From Aculops lycopersici (lineage: Eukaryota; Arthropoda; Arachnida; Trombidiformes; Eriophyidae), in the NCBI GenBank assembly GCA_015350385.1, contig WNKI01000003.1:58006-122005 (forward strand): 64,000 nt of DNA, in the 5' to 3' direction. The notes under the pieces were generated by a model. That model worked only from the letters and a program-made list of their open reading frames with translations, was not told the DNA's origin and made no database searches. A program made the position numbers and the translations under genes. Below, one piece after another: positions 42,098 through 52,636 of the stretch; position 1 is the stretch's first letter; each line of letters starts with the position of its first letter.

Positions 42098-42936
42098 AAG
42101 TTTCACGTGCAAGGCAAGTTACCTATGGGCCATGGCAGTTTGTGTGTGAGCGCAGGCGTAATTGGGGCGCCAGGTGGTTGCTAGTCAGTTGGTGTTGTGT
42201 AAGGAGGTTGCGCTCGCACTATTTTGTGTGGTAATGTTTGCATCGGTGATCGCCGGCCGCAGTATTGCGTCGTCTTCGTTCTCTTGAATGGGAGGCAAGC
42301 GAGCAAGCAGATTAGCGGGCGGCGTCGCTGATTTTAAATTGGATCGGAAGTTCTGCTTCAAATCGTCAAACAAAACTCTTATTCTTGTGGGAAAGTTGCA
42401 GACTTCCGAGAGGAATTGTCGCTCCACTTTGCGCTAGTTGATTCAGCTGCTGCTTTTGCTTGCTTGCTTGCTAGCTTGCTTGCTTCTGGCTGCTGGCCAC
42501 AGTCACAGTTTACCTATGAGACCCAAATGCATAATCATCCAAGTGGCTGAAATCACCGGCATCAATGCAATAGTCGTGATCATTATTGACGCACCACTAG
42601 ATTCTCCACTCAACTGGCGCTTTGAATTCGGGTCGCGCAATCGGATGTGACTTTTTTCTCATTGATCCTCATTGTAGTTACCTAGGGAACAGATAAAAAT
42701 TACACCAGACCAATTCAGAGAGTTTGAAAGTTCCGCTTGCGAGTTAACTATTGAATCCGTCCATTCGCTGTCATTTTTGTCGTCATTTTTGTCGGGCAAA
42801 TTCAAACAGGTGTCAAGAGCACAACTACCGTCTCCCGTCTCTAGGGTGACTTTGTGCTGATTCTGCTGGCAATGCTCACATTCTTAAACATTCGCTTGCA
42901 TTGCTCATTCACTGTCTTCCAAAAGAACATGACAAA

Positions 42937-45363
42937 ATGGGCAAATTGCAAGTATTTTTCAAGTCAAGCGCGAGGCGAAGACGCCGGCAAGAAACCAGGC
43001 GAGTTACGGACTCATCATCGATCTCAACTCTCTCATCTAGAGCATGCACCGCCTCGACCACCTGTTCTCATAAGTCCTCTAGCACAAGAGGAATCAGTGA
43101 TGGCGTAACAGGATCCGAGATGGAGAAAAAAACAAAAATTTTTCATTTAGGTAGAGATGGCACCTTGCATGAGCACCAAGAAGATTGCGCAACTTTTATA
43201 TCCAACAACTTGGACCCCAAAGTGGAGGCTGAAGCTTGCGAGTTGGATGTACGATTTGCCCGATTGGCAGGTAAATTTCGTAGAATTGTTAATATGTATG
43301 GTATCATCCAGGACGTTGGACTCTTATTTCTAGACAACGATCTATCCTATCAGATGGCCAAATCAAATAGGGTCTCGTTTCGTCATCGCCTCAACATAAA
43401 TTCGGATTCCTTCAGTGACATGCAATTAGGCACAAGTGATGCTGACGAAGGCGATTTTGATGCTAGTGGATACGAAAGTCCATTGGAAATCAGAAAGAGG
43501 AGGTGGAAGGTTATGATAGAAACACTGGAGAAACTAGCCTGCTTCTCCCTCTTCCTAGTGGCAAACTTTGCAACGGTTTACATTTTTTCGGCGCACATTA
43601 GACGCGAGATTTGGCAATTCGAGGGCAAAATGTCCTCGGGATTCATTGCAAATCTAACGGACGCTAATGGGAACGATGTCGCTAATATTACCAATCAACA
43701 AGAAGTGATCACCAGTGAATCCAATGCTCAAACCGCAACCGGCTGGTCAGTGCTAAGAAATTTTCTCGAGAACTTCCGGCGCCACGTGTTGCGATTGTTC
43801 GCCTTTTTCATGGCCATACTTTGGCTCAAAAGTTGGCATCATTTTGAGATGCTCTTTGTCGATTGCCGCAGATATTATTTTGCCTTCCACACTTCAATGG
43901 CTTTAAATGTTGGTGATCTGCCGAGTGAACAGGTGCTAAGTGATCAGATTACATTGGGCCTAAAGGACGGCACAAAAGCTACGAAGATAGCGACACCACT
44001 TGCTCTTTCCAACTCCATGAGACGTTTGGAGTTGCGCGCTAGACAGAGCAAGTTGCTAAGTGAAAATAGAGACTTTTACCGATTAGTCATGAGGAGAGTC
44101 AACTTTGCTCTCTGGTTTCCAATAATTCAAATTATGTTAAACATAAGCGCCATTTGCTTGTTCAAGAGCTCCTCGCGACGGCGCTACGGAAATTGGTCTT
44201 CGCCGGCGGAATTGGATTGTGTGCTCGTGGACGAGTCGCTGGATTTATGCAAACTTTATGAGAACAACAACCAGAATCACGGTGTCAACTTTTTACCTGA
44301 AGGAAGTGCTCTAGTTAACACAACTCTCGGCTCACTGATCCAATTGGCCATGGAAAACTTTGACTCATTTCACCTGTTGCTTCATACCTCATTTCACTCG
44401 CTCGACCATCGAGTCAGTCGGGTTAATGGAAGGGGAATCAGTGGAGGTAAAGTTAATATGGGCAATCAAAGTTACCCCTCCAACAATTACACCGGTCAAA
44501 ACCTAGTGACGGTATTAGATTCAGCTTTGTACTGTCTCTGTGAGCTGTTCATCTACTCGATGTACGTTCATGGATCGCGAGTTGCGGCGGCCACCTGTTT
44601 AAGCATCGTGCTAAACATCCATCATCGTTGCCTTTGCTCATTCAATAATCAACTAATGAGTCACATAAAACGAAGCAAGAACAAGCCAATGAGAGACGGA
44701 AATTTGGTTAGTCTATTGAAGCAATACGATATGATTAGTATGATGCATGAGAAAATTGAGCGCACCTTTAGGTGGTCGGTGATTCTATGGTTCATGTTGA
44801 TGTTTATCAATTGTCTAATGCAAATATTCTCATTCACCGAGTCCACTTCTGCCCATGTCATGATTTTCGATTCCGCCCCCGGTGGCTCAGGAAACGAGGC
44901 ACAAGCGTCGCAACAACACCAACAGCATCCTGGACAGGTGGTTGGTTTAAAGGCAACATCGACGCTCGTATCTGCACCAACAAGCCCGTTGACCATGCTG
45001 TTCTTACGAATCGCATCCACAGTGTTTGTTTGCTACGCGCCACTTATGATCTTTTACGAGGCATTCAAGATTGAGTCGGCCAGCAATAGGGCCGAGCAGT
45101 TAGTTATGTTACTGGCAAGGAGACAGGACGACGCCTTGGCACAATCCATTGAGCCAACGATATTTGAACCTCTAATTCTAAACATTGGCGGCTACTTCGA
45201 ACTGAACAAGAGGAGCGTTAGCACCTTTTTAGGAGCAATTGTGACATTTTCCGTAATGTTTATCGAGTTGAGGACCAAGTCACTGCTGACCAACTCGAAT
45301 CAAGCGGTGGCAGTGGCAAAACGAATAGTAGCCAATAGCAACGCAACAGCGATTAAAACGTGA
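42937..45363 (+). CDS. Gustatory-receptor-like seven-helix membrane protein
   Basis: Hydropathy by eye gives about seven membrane segments (ACFSLFLVANFATVYIF; LRLFAFFMAILWL; FALWFPIIQIMLNISAICLF; ALYCLCELFIYSMYV; SVILWFMLMFINCLMQIF; TVFVCYAPLMIFY; STFLGAIVTFSVMFIEL). The C-terminus, GGYFELNKRSVSTFLGAIVTFSVMF, resembles the signature end of arthropod gustatory receptors (glycine, aromatic, Leu-Asn-Arg, then an Ala-hydrophobic-Thr-Tyr/Phe helix). If so it is a taste-type ligand-gated cation channel. It is much larger than usual (about 800 against 350-450 residues), with long Ser/Gln-rich loops. The open frame begins with TTG at 42901; ATGs at 42937 or, more convincingly, 43120 are possible starts, since the residues between look non-coding. 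Other seven-helix families remain possible. Confidence 0.6.
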   Translation: MGKLQVFFKSSARRRRRQETRRVTDSSSISTLSSRACTASTTCSHKSSSTRGISDGVTGSEMEKKTKIFHLGRDGTLHEHQEDCATFISNNLDPKVEAEACELDVRFARLAGKFRRIVNMYGIIQDVGLLFLDNDLSYQMAKSNRVSFRHRLNINSDSFSDMQLGTSDADEGDFDASGYESPLEIRKRRWKVMIETLEKLACFSLFLVANFATVYIFSAHIRREIWQFEGKMSSGFIANLTDANGNDVANITNQQEVITSESNAQTATGWSVLRNFLENFRRHVLRLFAFFMAILWLKSWHHFEMLFVDCRRYYFAFHTSMALNVGDLPSEQVLSDQITLGLKDGTKATKIATPLALSNSMRRLELRARQSKLLSENRDFYRLVMRRVNFALWFPIIQIMLNISAICLFKSSSRRRYGNWSSPAELDCVLVDESLDLCKLYENNNQNHGVNFLPEGSALVNTTLGSLIQLAMENFDSFHLLLHTSFHSLDHRVSRVNGRGISGGKVNMGNQSYPSNNYTGQNLVTVLDSALYCLCELFIYSMYVHGSRVAAATCLSIVLNIHHRCLCSFNNQLMSHIKRSKNKPMRDGNLVSLLKQYDMISMMHEKIERTFRWSVILWFMLMFINCLMQIFSFTESTSAHVMIFDSAPGGSGNEAQASQQHQQHPGQVVGLKATSTLVSAPTSPLTMLFLRIASTVFVCYAPLMIFYEAFKIESASNRAEQLVMLLARRQDDALAQSIEPTIFEPLILNIGGYFELNKRSVSTFLGAIVTFSVMFIELRTKSLLTNSNQAVAVAKRIVANSNATAIKT

Positions 45364-45449
45364 ATCATACTCCAAGTACAAACAAACGAACCATGTAACA
45401 AGAATTTGTAAAGTAATTCATTTGATTGGATCAGATCAAGGGTCAAACT

Positions 45450-45475
45450 CTATATATATATATCTCTCTCTCTAT
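45450..45475. repeat. (TA)n(TC)n microsatellite in a convergent 3' gap
   Basis: TATATATATATA then CTCTCTCTCT, in the 108-base gap between the receptor-like gene and calpain. Confidence 0.8.
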
Positions 45476-48054
45476 AATGGTCTAGGCGTGTGGAGTCCCG
45501 CGGTGGTGCTATCCAAGGGAGGCATGTGATTGTGACCGGCTGGTCCCCAATCGTGGAGTCCGGGCGCAGCGGAAACCCGATGGGTTAGCTTGTGGGCAAT
45601 GGAGAAGCCAACACTACCCTCTAATTGAGTCAAAACAATAACCACCAGGCTATGCAGGGGAGGTATACAGTCCACAGTTTTAAGTTCCCCCCGAGAAGAG
45701 ACAATGTTCATGCTCTTGGAACAATCGCATACCACTTGAATGTAATAAGACTTGGATCTGTTCTCGAGCACTATGGCCAATCCCGACCAACCTTTGGTTA
45801 GATAGTATGCCGTCAATCCTTCGCGAGCGTGGTGTTTCTGGCCCTTTGCCATGGCAAGCTTAATAACTGCATCGGCAAAGATATATTCGTTGGGTCTAGA
45901 GGTTTCCACGAGTAGTTGTTTAGAACAATGAACTGATAGTAGAAATTTTGGATACTCCATTGAATACTGGATACTTTTCGATTGCCAATGATTGAAGGCT
46001 GTGCAAAGAATTACATACTCGCCCGGTTCTAGGATTAGTGAGCAACCAACAAAATTTCTCACCTGTCTCTGACTATAGTCAACAAGTGATCCCAGTTCAA
46101 TTGAATCTGAATCATTGCTATTGCCTCCCTTGCTATTGGTTATTGATCCTGTTGTTGTGTTCGATTTGGATATATTTGACCTAAAAATCATGATACATAA
46201 ATCAAGTTGCTGAATCTTGGCGCTACTTATTGCCTGGTCGATATTGTGCAATGTATCCCTTCGACTAGATTGGAATAGACTGAGATCAATCTCAGTGGTT
46301 TCATTAACAGTTAATATCACAAATGGTATGTTATCAACATCGGCGCTCTTCGTTGGAAATGTTCCCTCTAGCCTAATTTCGTTCCAACCAGATCTAATTT
46401 TGCAAACATCAATACTGTCAAAATACTTGATCACATCCTTGAAACACATCCAAAAAACTCCCTCGTCCGCTCCTCGGGGCATAAGCATTGCCTTCAACTC
46501 TCTAGTCCATAGTGGCGAGTCATCAGACCAATCGCCTTTCCACGAAAAGTGTCCCCACGGGTTGCGTAACTTGAGCAATCTCAACTGGTTGCCCTCGTCT
46601 CGGACATCCATCACCGAGTAGGCGTGTCTCGGTCGCAAGCCAACCTGGGCATATTCATCCTCGTTGATTTGTAAATTTCCACCGCCACACGAGGCGCCCA
46701 TAAGAAAGCCGGCACTTCGCGAGCTTAGTAGCTGGGCCCAGACTAGATCCTCGTCAATCTCTTCGACATGCTGATCGGTGGAGTTGTTGCTATTGCTTGA
46801 ATTATTATTGTCTTGATTATTACTGCTTAATGCTGCAGATTGGGCCTGTGCTGGAGTTACCTGAGTCGATGGAGTTGTTGAGGTGCAGCTAATATTGGGT
46901 TGAAGAGTGATTGTTTCACATGGGGCACCTGTTAAAGTGGCCAAACCCTCGATGGATCTTCCTGAAGCTAAAGCTGCATAGCAACCGTGAGCCTTTGCCA
47001 GCGCCTTCTCTATCAATGGAACCCAGAGTTGCTTTCGGCGAGCCGGGGAGTAGAGCAAATTCCGGTATTGGTCACAGGGTAAGAGATCATCAATGAGAAT
47101 TATCTGCCATCTTCCGTCTTTGCAAAGTCGCACTTGATACGCGCCCTGGGGACAGATCTCTCTGGTTAGCATAACCCTTTCCAATAGGTCAGGACGTTCA
47201 GCTAAAACGGCCAATGCCGAGAGAAACCAACAATTTCCCGAAATGCCTTGACTAATATCCGCGGGCTTAGGATCTTTGAATACTGTCCAATCATATTTTC
47301 GATCTGAATTCCTAGTTCTTATCTGTCTTGGACGAATCCAAATGGACTTTTTCAACAATCTCAACGTCTTCTCCTCCTCTAATTCATTCCGAGTTATATC
47401 TAGAAGATTATTATCAACGTCAGTCTTAGGGGTTGCTCCATTACTAGATTGGTGTTGATCAATTGACGACGGATTATCAGGTAAATTTTGCAACTTTACA
47501 ATTTGAGATTCAAAAAGAAGCGAGCTCATGGTGGGCGGAAATGAGTCATCAATGAATTCCAGCTGATTAGCTCGACAAAATTCAACGATCTCTAGCCAAA
47601 CACTTCGAGCTAAATCCTCTTCGGCCCCTCTGAGACCCTCGGTGGACTCACTGAAGCCGCCCGCTGGTCCTGTGGGCTGGTATTCTGTGAGATATCGTTG
47701 GTTATGATTTGTTATTTCACCATTCTGTTTATAACTTGATGTTGACTTGTTTTGGTGGCCACTTTCAATACTGGCCAAAAATCTCTCAAGAGCTAGATTG
47801 TTTTTGGTTCTAATGTCAATCTCACTATCAACAATACTTGTGTTGGATGCCTGTCTATTACTTTTGATAGTAGAATGAATGTTACTAGTATCACCGCCAC
47901 CACTATTCAACATAGATCCATTCAATATCCGTCTTTCATTGGACGTACCAGGTTTTATGACTAAAACTCCGCGGGATGCCTGGCACATCTCGCAAACATA
48001 CTTTAAAGCTTGATTTGCAAAGGTGCAATTGGTGCACTGCCATTCGTTGGTCAT
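45472..48054 (-). CDS. sol: SOL/CAPN15-type calpain (small optic lobes family)
   Basis: Cytosolic cysteine protease. The 860-residue product starts with a RanBP2-type zinc finger (WQCTNCTFANQALKYVCEMC), then a disordered Ser/Asn-rich stretch, then the calpain protease core: catalytic Cys in QGISGNCWFLSALAVLAERPDLLE, the SPARRKQLWVPLIEKALAK segment, the His in RPRHAYSVMDV and the Asn in LRNPWGHFSWKGDWSDDSP, so the triad is complete. A C2-like/SOL-homology part closes with HDWGPAGHNHMPPLD and GLHTPRPL, typical of this group. Fly SOL and vertebrate CAPN15 carry several zinc fingers and exceed 1,000 residues; here one remains. There are no EF hands, as expected. Single exon. Confidence 0.92.
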   Translation of the reverse strand: MTNEWQCTNCTFANQALKYVCEMCQASRGVLVIKPGTSNERRILNGSMLNSGGGDTSNIHSTIKSNRQASNTSIVDSEIDIRTKNNLALERFLASIESGHQNKSTSSYKQNGEITNHNQRYLTEYQPTGPAGGFSESTEGLRGAEEDLARSVWLEIVEFCRANQLEFIDDSFPPTMSSLLFESQIVKLQNLPDNPSSIDQHQSSNGATPKTDVDNNLLDITRNELEEEKTLRLLKKSIWIRPRQIRTRNSDRKYDWTVFKDPKPADISQGISGNCWFLSALAVLAERPDLLERVMLTREICPQGAYQVRLCKDGRWQIILIDDLLPCDQYRNLLYSPARRKQLWVPLIEKALAKAHGCYAALASGRSIEGLATLTGAPCETITLQPNISCTSTTPSTQVTPAQAQSAALSSNNQDNNNSSNSNNSTDQHVEEIDEDLVWAQLLSSRSAGFLMGASCGGGNLQINEDEYAQVGLRPRHAYSVMDVRDEGNQLRLLKLRNPWGHFSWKGDWSDDSPLWTRELKAMLMPRGADEGVFWMCFKDVIKYFDSIDVCKIRSGWNEIRLEGTFPTKSADVDNIPFVILTVNETTEIDLSLFQSSRRDTLHNIDQAISSAKIQQLDLCIMIFRSNISKSNTTTGSITNSKGGNSNDSDSIELGSLVDYSQRQVRNFVGCSLILEPGEYVILCTAFNHWQSKSIQYSMEYPKFLLSVHCSKQLLVETSRPNEYIFADAVIKLAMAKGQKHHAREGLTAYYLTKGWSGLAIVLENRSKSYYIQVVCDCSKSMNIVSSRGELKTVDCIPPLHSLVVIVLTQLEGSVGFSIAHKLTHRVSAAPGLHDWGPAGHNHMPPLDSTTAGLHTPRPL

Positions 48055-49754
48055 CGTTATGCTAGAGGTTCGGATTAGATTTGATCCTGGTATTCTCTGT
48101 CTTGGTGATGAAAAATTTTCGTTGCAATCCTATCTAATAGAGTAGAAATTCATAAATATAAGTTTGGTGTAAAAGTTCTAGAGGTAGGGCGAGGAGGAGT
48201 TAGCTTATTGCCAGTTTGTTGATTTCATGGAAATATAAATAGTTACTGCACAAGATTTCACGTCACAACAACATGATTGCCACTGTTAATAGAAAGATTA
48301 ATTGTAATGTTATTATAAGATAATTACAACAGTAAATGACTATTTGTCTCTCAATTACCCGATTTGTCAATGTGTAACGATAATAATAATCTATTGTCTA
48401 AAGTCTTAAGAGGTTCAAGTTTCCTGTGATGAAAATATTGTTGGTATTAATGTTTGGATGAGGCGGAGGCGGCGGCGCCCACTGTGTCACGATTCCAGCG
48501 AGAGGGAGGAATCCAATTGGTGCAGTCGTCGTCGTCGTCGCAGTCGTTGGTAGAGTTGTTGTTGTTGCTGTCGCTGCTGCGCCTGCCACTGCTTCGTTTT
48601 GTTGTTTTTGTTGTTGTGCTTGACAACAAAGATAAGCTGACCACTTGCTAGTGCAGCCGAACTTGCTCTCGATTACTCTTGCACTTGTTTTGTATGCCAC
48701 ACAGTATCAGCAGGTTGCCACAAATTTGCTTTCAAACTTTTTGCGTTCTCATGTAACAATGACTTTCTCAAGCAACTTTTTCCCTTCCTCTCTATCTAAA
48801 TTCTCTTACTCTAACATATCAAACTCAAACTCCAAAGAAATTCTAAAATTTCAACTCAACTCTCGAATCTTGTGTTGATCTTGGCAGCTAGGGCGCCATC
48901 CACGAAGAGCTCACTGGCCTGCGAGTAGAGTGAACTCTAAATGACTAACTAAAGTATCGCCTCACTCAACTCATAGGAACTTGCTCCTTCTCTCTAGCTT
49001 GCCAACAAGCTTGCTGGCCAGTTAGCCTGTCGCTCTCTCGCTCCCCGGCTGTCTATTTTTCACTCTCTTGTAACTCACAACTTGACAGGCACTACAAATG
49101 ATATCATTATCATCTTGCGTCTAGTTGCCCTCGCTTCTAGTCTTGTTAATATATGGGGACTTTTCTTCAAGAGTTGAAAGTTCCCTTGGGACCCTCGACT
49201 GTGAGTTTGACTAATCCTGTATATCCATCACTAAGGTTTCACCTTTCTCCTCGGTCCATTTGAATCAAACTACTAAACGCAACACTAGGTAGCGGTGGCT
49301 TTAGTATAAACTCATAATATTGACAAGGCGACATCATGTTACCTGGCGAGCGTTTTGTAAGTGCCACTTCAGTTGCTGATGACGTGTAAGATGTTAATCT
49401 CTTGCCCCCCTCTCTCTCTAGCTCTGTCTTCCTTTTTGCTTGTCAAGTTCTCAGGTTGAAGTGAATGTTTTGAGAAGGCGAGGGTAGGTGATGAGTTTTC
49501 CAAGATTTCCAGCGACTGTAAACTTTATGGCTAGCGCCGTTTCGCTGTTAATATCTTGCAGGTGAAAGGGACTCAATCAGTCAAATGTGTAGTACAGATT
49601 TTTCCAACAGCAACAACTAAAAAGTCTCGTGATACAAATTTATATCTTTTCAACGATTAGACTAAACATAGACTCGCTCCTTGCTCCTGTTTGAATCCAA
49701 ATTTAATTTTAATAACAAATCTTTTCACATCTCAAAAAGTAACAGAGATTAACT
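48055..49754. other. Intergenic region between calpain and the small heat shock protein gene
   Basis: About 1.7 kb, the calpain 5' region. A minus-strand frame at 48398-48700 is open but begins with GTG and reads mostly Thr/Ala repeats; a 21-codon stretch at 48856-48918 follows an acceptor-like CTCTACTCGCAG. Neither is supported as a gene. No RNA gene seen. Confidence 0.45.
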
Positions 49755-50666
49755 TTAGCGGCTTCCCAAAGCGGCAAACGGAAGTGGCGCCTCCACAGTC
49801 AAAACTCCATCCGCCGACAGCGAAGACCGAATCTTCTCTGGATCAGTGCCTTCGGGTAACAAAAATTCCCTATTGTACTCGAGATATCTGCTCGAGTTTT
49901 CCGTCTTCTCCTCGCGCTTAGCGTGCACTTGAAGCCGATTGTCAATTGTCTTGACTACAATCTCATCCGGCTGATACTGGCTAACATCAAAGCGAAGCTT
50001 CAACATCTTGCCCTGTCCCTCTAGATCGTCCTTGATTAGTGGCGAGTCCAATTGGTTGATCCAACTCTGGTGGTCACCTGTCCTTGGATTCAACAGGGAA
50101 TGATGATGATCAAACGAAGACTCCACTCCCGAGGAGGCTGCGGTTGGTGGGGGCGCAGCCACAAAAGACGGGTCGTGGTCATCGTTGTTGTGGCTTCCGC
50201 TAGCATCTAGATCGTCCAGTCCAATTGTCTTGGTTGTGGTTCTGCGCTTAGTTGTTGTGGTTCGGCTGGTGATTGTTGAGCTAACTCTCTGGCTCGAAGC
50301 CAGCGATTGAGCCGATTGAGACTGAGACGAGATATTGCTGCCCTCCTGAATCGGATGCTGATGCTCCTCACCTGTTGCCCTTGCACTTGAACTTGTGGTC
50401 GACTGACTGGCGCTTGCCGTCCTGCTGGCAACAGCAGCGGCCTGTTGCTGTCGCGAAATCTGCTGTGACAATGAGCTAGAGGTGACAGATTGAGTTAGTC
50501 CCTGTCGTTCAGATGAAGTTGCCAACAATTGACTCCTGAATTTAACCATCTCTTCCTCCATCTTTCTCATCTCAAGTTCAAATTTGTCTCTGATTGAGTC
50601 AAACTCTTGGTCGATCAAACTATTTTCAGTTCTAAACACGGGAACTTTCCTCTCATGGGAATCCAT
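49755..50666 (-). CDS. Small heat shock protein, CG14207/HSPB8 type, with long inserted linker
   Basis: ATP-independent holdase chaperone. The N-terminus (LIDQEFDSIRDKFELEMRKM, then EEEMVKFRSQLL) and the alpha-crystallin domain at about 215-295 (LKLRFDVSQYQPDEIVVKTI, LQVHAKREEK, YNREFLLPEGTDPEKIRSSL, DGVLTVEAPLP) match the fly CG14207/HSPB8 group closely. Between them lies about 165 residues rich in Ser, Thr and Gln, giving 303 residues against about 190. The protein ends just after the domain, without the I-x-I/V oligomerisation motif. No clear heat-shock element was recognised upstream. Confidence 0.88.
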   Translation of the reverse strand: MDSHERKVPVFRTENSLIDQEFDSIRDKFELEMRKMEEEMVKFRSQLLATSSERQGLTQSVTSSSLSQQISRQQQAAAVASRTASASQSTTSSSARATGEEHQHPIQEGSNISSQSQSAQSLASSQRVSSTITSRTTTTKRRTTTKTIGLDDLDASGSHNNDDHDPSFVAAPPPTAASSGVESSFDHHHSLLNPRTGDHQSWINQLDSPLIKDDLEGQGKMLKLRFDVSQYQPDEIVVKTIDNRLQVHAKREEKTENSSRYLEYNREFLLPEGTDPEKIRSSLSADGVLTVEAPLPFAALGSR

Positions 50667-51487
50667 TTTCTCGAATTTTTTTTGAACTCTTCAAATAAAT
50701 CGAAAAATTGATACTATCTCTTCCACCAAAATCAACTGGCTTGAGTATTGATGTTTGGTACGATGAAACTGATAAATTTTTCGTATAAATTCTCGACCAA
50801 CTTAGCATTTATCACAGAAATTCATTGAATTGTTTTTCATTGAATAGATGAAGAAGAATTTCTCGTCATTATCCTTGCAGCTTCCGAGACCATAGGCGCT
50901 CGTATTGGCCAAGAGAAGAGCTTCGAGTTGAGGAGCCTCAACTGAGTAACAATTGCTTGAGGCATCGCAAATGGAGGCGGTTAAAATGTATCACCTACCA
51001 AGAGAAACTTGAGAGAGAAGAATAGATGAGAAGAGGGGCAAACTTAAAGTTATAGTGATAGCACAAAGAAAAGTTGAGCAACGCCAAGATCGAGGCGCTA
51101 GGTGCACAATCCCTAGAAGATCAACTCAAATACGTCACGCCCATTACGTAAAGTAGACTTTCACAACTCACTGTAGCGTAATGGATACGCTTTTGTTTCT
51201 AAGCTTGTCTAGATTGTTTGTTACTAAGCAAGATGGAAATCTTCAAGCCTTTACAGATACAATAGCCTCCAAAAATACTTGCGATTTTCGAGGAGCTATC
51301 TTATGGAAATCTTTACCAGCACAAGCATACTTTTTTTCTAATGAGCATCGTATCAATCTTTCCCGCAGTAGTTGGCTACAGTTATAATCTAAACTTTAGT
51401 AAAACTTAGCGCCGTCTGAGGGATGCCAGTCAACTCTTTATAAAACTAGTGAGAGTGTAAGAAAGAATGCGAATAACTGATAAACAT
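50667..51487. other. Gap between the small heat shock protein and centrin genes
   Basis: About 820 bases. One 68-codon plus-strand frame at 51181-51387 starts with ATG but has no recognisable motif. Nothing else supportable. Confidence 0.45.
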
Positions 51488-52636
51488 TTAATATAAACTT
51501 GTCTTTTTCATAATATTGTAAAACTCTTGCTTGTTTATCATGAGGTCGCCATCGAAATCCGCCTCGGCAATCATCTCATGCAACTCTTCGTCGGTTATAT
51601 CCTCATTCAGCTCCTTTGATATGGAACGCAAGTTTTCCATTGTTATCATTCCAGTCTTATCTAGATCCAACAAATTGAACACCTTCGAGATCTCATCGTT
51701 TGAGGAATTATCATGCCTCCCAGGAGCGGAGCCCAATTTGAAGGCCATAATTTTGTGAAAACCGTCCCGATTAATACCTGTTCCGTTTCTATTTGAAAAC
51801 TTCTCAACCAACTTCTGGATCTCATCTGCTCGCGGCTCAAAACCCAACGACCTAATTGCGGTCTTCAAATCTTCACTACTAAGTTGCTCCTCGCCATCTT
51901 GTGAACAATTCATATCAAATGCTTGATTGATTTCCTTCATCTCCTTCTCGTCCAATTGATACAAAATCTCAACCTCGGCGCTCCTGCCATTATCATGATC
52001 CGTTGATTTCTTATCCGTCTTTGAAGCTCTTGCCGGTGTCTTCTTGTTGCTCGGTTTGGTGGTTGTGGTTGTGGTTGAGATAGTAGTTGTTGCTTTCTTT
52101 GTGACTCCTTGCTTGCCAGCTTTCTTGTTAGTCTTCTTGTTGTTACCTGACGTTCCAGCTACAGAGGACTTTCTGCCTCTCGAACTACGCCTTGTTTGGG
52201 GTTCCTCGAAATCCTCGTCATCCTCATCGTCATCCTCTTCCTCTGCTTCCTCCTCGTCAACATCATCACCTCTTTCCTCGTCCTCATCTTCGACCGCAAC
52301 CTCCTCGACATTTTTCTTAACCCTGGAATTCTTTCGTTCCTTGCTAATTTCTTGTTCATCATCGTCGCTCTTGTCGCTCATGTCGACTAGATCCACAATA
52401 TCGCTGTCGGGATTCTCCTTTCTAACACTCTTTCTGGATGTAGATCCTACCTGTCTCTTTGGTTTCTCTTCGGTCACCTCCTCGATTTCCTTCTCAACTT
52501 TGGCCAAGTCGACGATAGGTTTCAGCGATCCCCTTGTGGATCTGGAGGATCGGCGAAGAGAGCTTGTTGCCGAGTCAGCACTCTCCTCTGGCTTCGGCTC
52601 CTTCTCCACCTTGACTTCTTTCTTTGGTCTGGGCAT
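51488..52636 (-). CDS. Centrin with a long charged N-terminal extension
   Basis: The last about 150 residues are a centrin: four EF-hand units (AFDMNCSQDGEEQLSSEDLK, degenerate; FSNRNGTGINRDGFHKIM, weak; LLDLDKTGMITMENLRSI; EADFDGDLMINKQEFYNIM), ending with KKTSLY, the usual centrin C-terminus. Centrins are about 170 residues and act in centrioles, nuclear export (TREX-2) and nucleotide excision repair with XPC. Here about 225 residues precede the first EF hand: Lys/Glu/Asp/Ser-rich, with an acidic run and Arg-rich patches (RRSSRSTRGS; TRRSSRGRKSS) that look like nuclear localisation or DNA-contact segments. The ATG at 52636 is the first in frame and the frame is continuous, so the extension is part of the same exon. 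The centrin part is certain; use of the upstream start is inferred. Confidence 0.88.
   Translation of the reverse strand: MPRPKKEVKVEKEPKPEESADSATSSLRRSSRSTRGSLKPIVDLAKVEKEIEEVTEEKPKRQVGSTSRKSVRKENPDSDIVDLVDMSDKSDDDEQEISKERKNSRVKKNVEEVAVEDEDEERGDDVDEEEAEEEDDDEDDEDFEEPQTRRSSRGRKSSVAGTSGNNKKTNKKAGKQGVTKKATTTISTTTTTTKPSNKKTPARASKTDKKSTDHDNGRSAEVEILYQLDEKEMKEINQAFDMNCSQDGEEQLSSEDLKTAIRSLGFEPRADEIQKLVEKFSNRNGTGINRDGFHKIMAFKLGSAPGRHDNSSNDEISKVFNLLDLDKTGMITMENLRSISKELNEDITDEELHEMIAEADFDGDLMINKQEFYNIMKKTSLY

Larger units (their letters stand above)
40997..42936. other. Divergent region between MEF2-like copy A and the gustatory-receptor-like gene
   Basis: About 1.9 kb. Holds a Gln-codon and Arg-codon repeat tract (41340-41690), a signal-peptide-like exon with donor (41739-41781), an alternating GC tract at 42082-42097 and a TTGC tetranucleotide repeat near 42458-42484. 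A 150-codon plus-strand frame (41290-41742) consists mostly of repeats and ends by overlapping the signal-exon ATG, so it is more likely a leader than a gene. Confidence 0.5.

Noticed and set aside
42901..45363. PHTF-type membrane protein as identity for the large seven-helix protein
   Set aside because: Segment order and conserved PHTF motifs do not match; the C-terminus fits gustatory receptors better.
48398..48700. Minus-strand frame with Cys residues and Thr/Ala repeats
   Set aside because: It starts with GTG, has no ATG or clear upstream exon, and most of it is repeat. A terminal exon cannot be excluded but is not supported.
48856..48918. Short exon-like stretch after CTCTACTCGCAG on the minus strand
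   Set aside because: Only 20 residues before a stop and no partner exon found.
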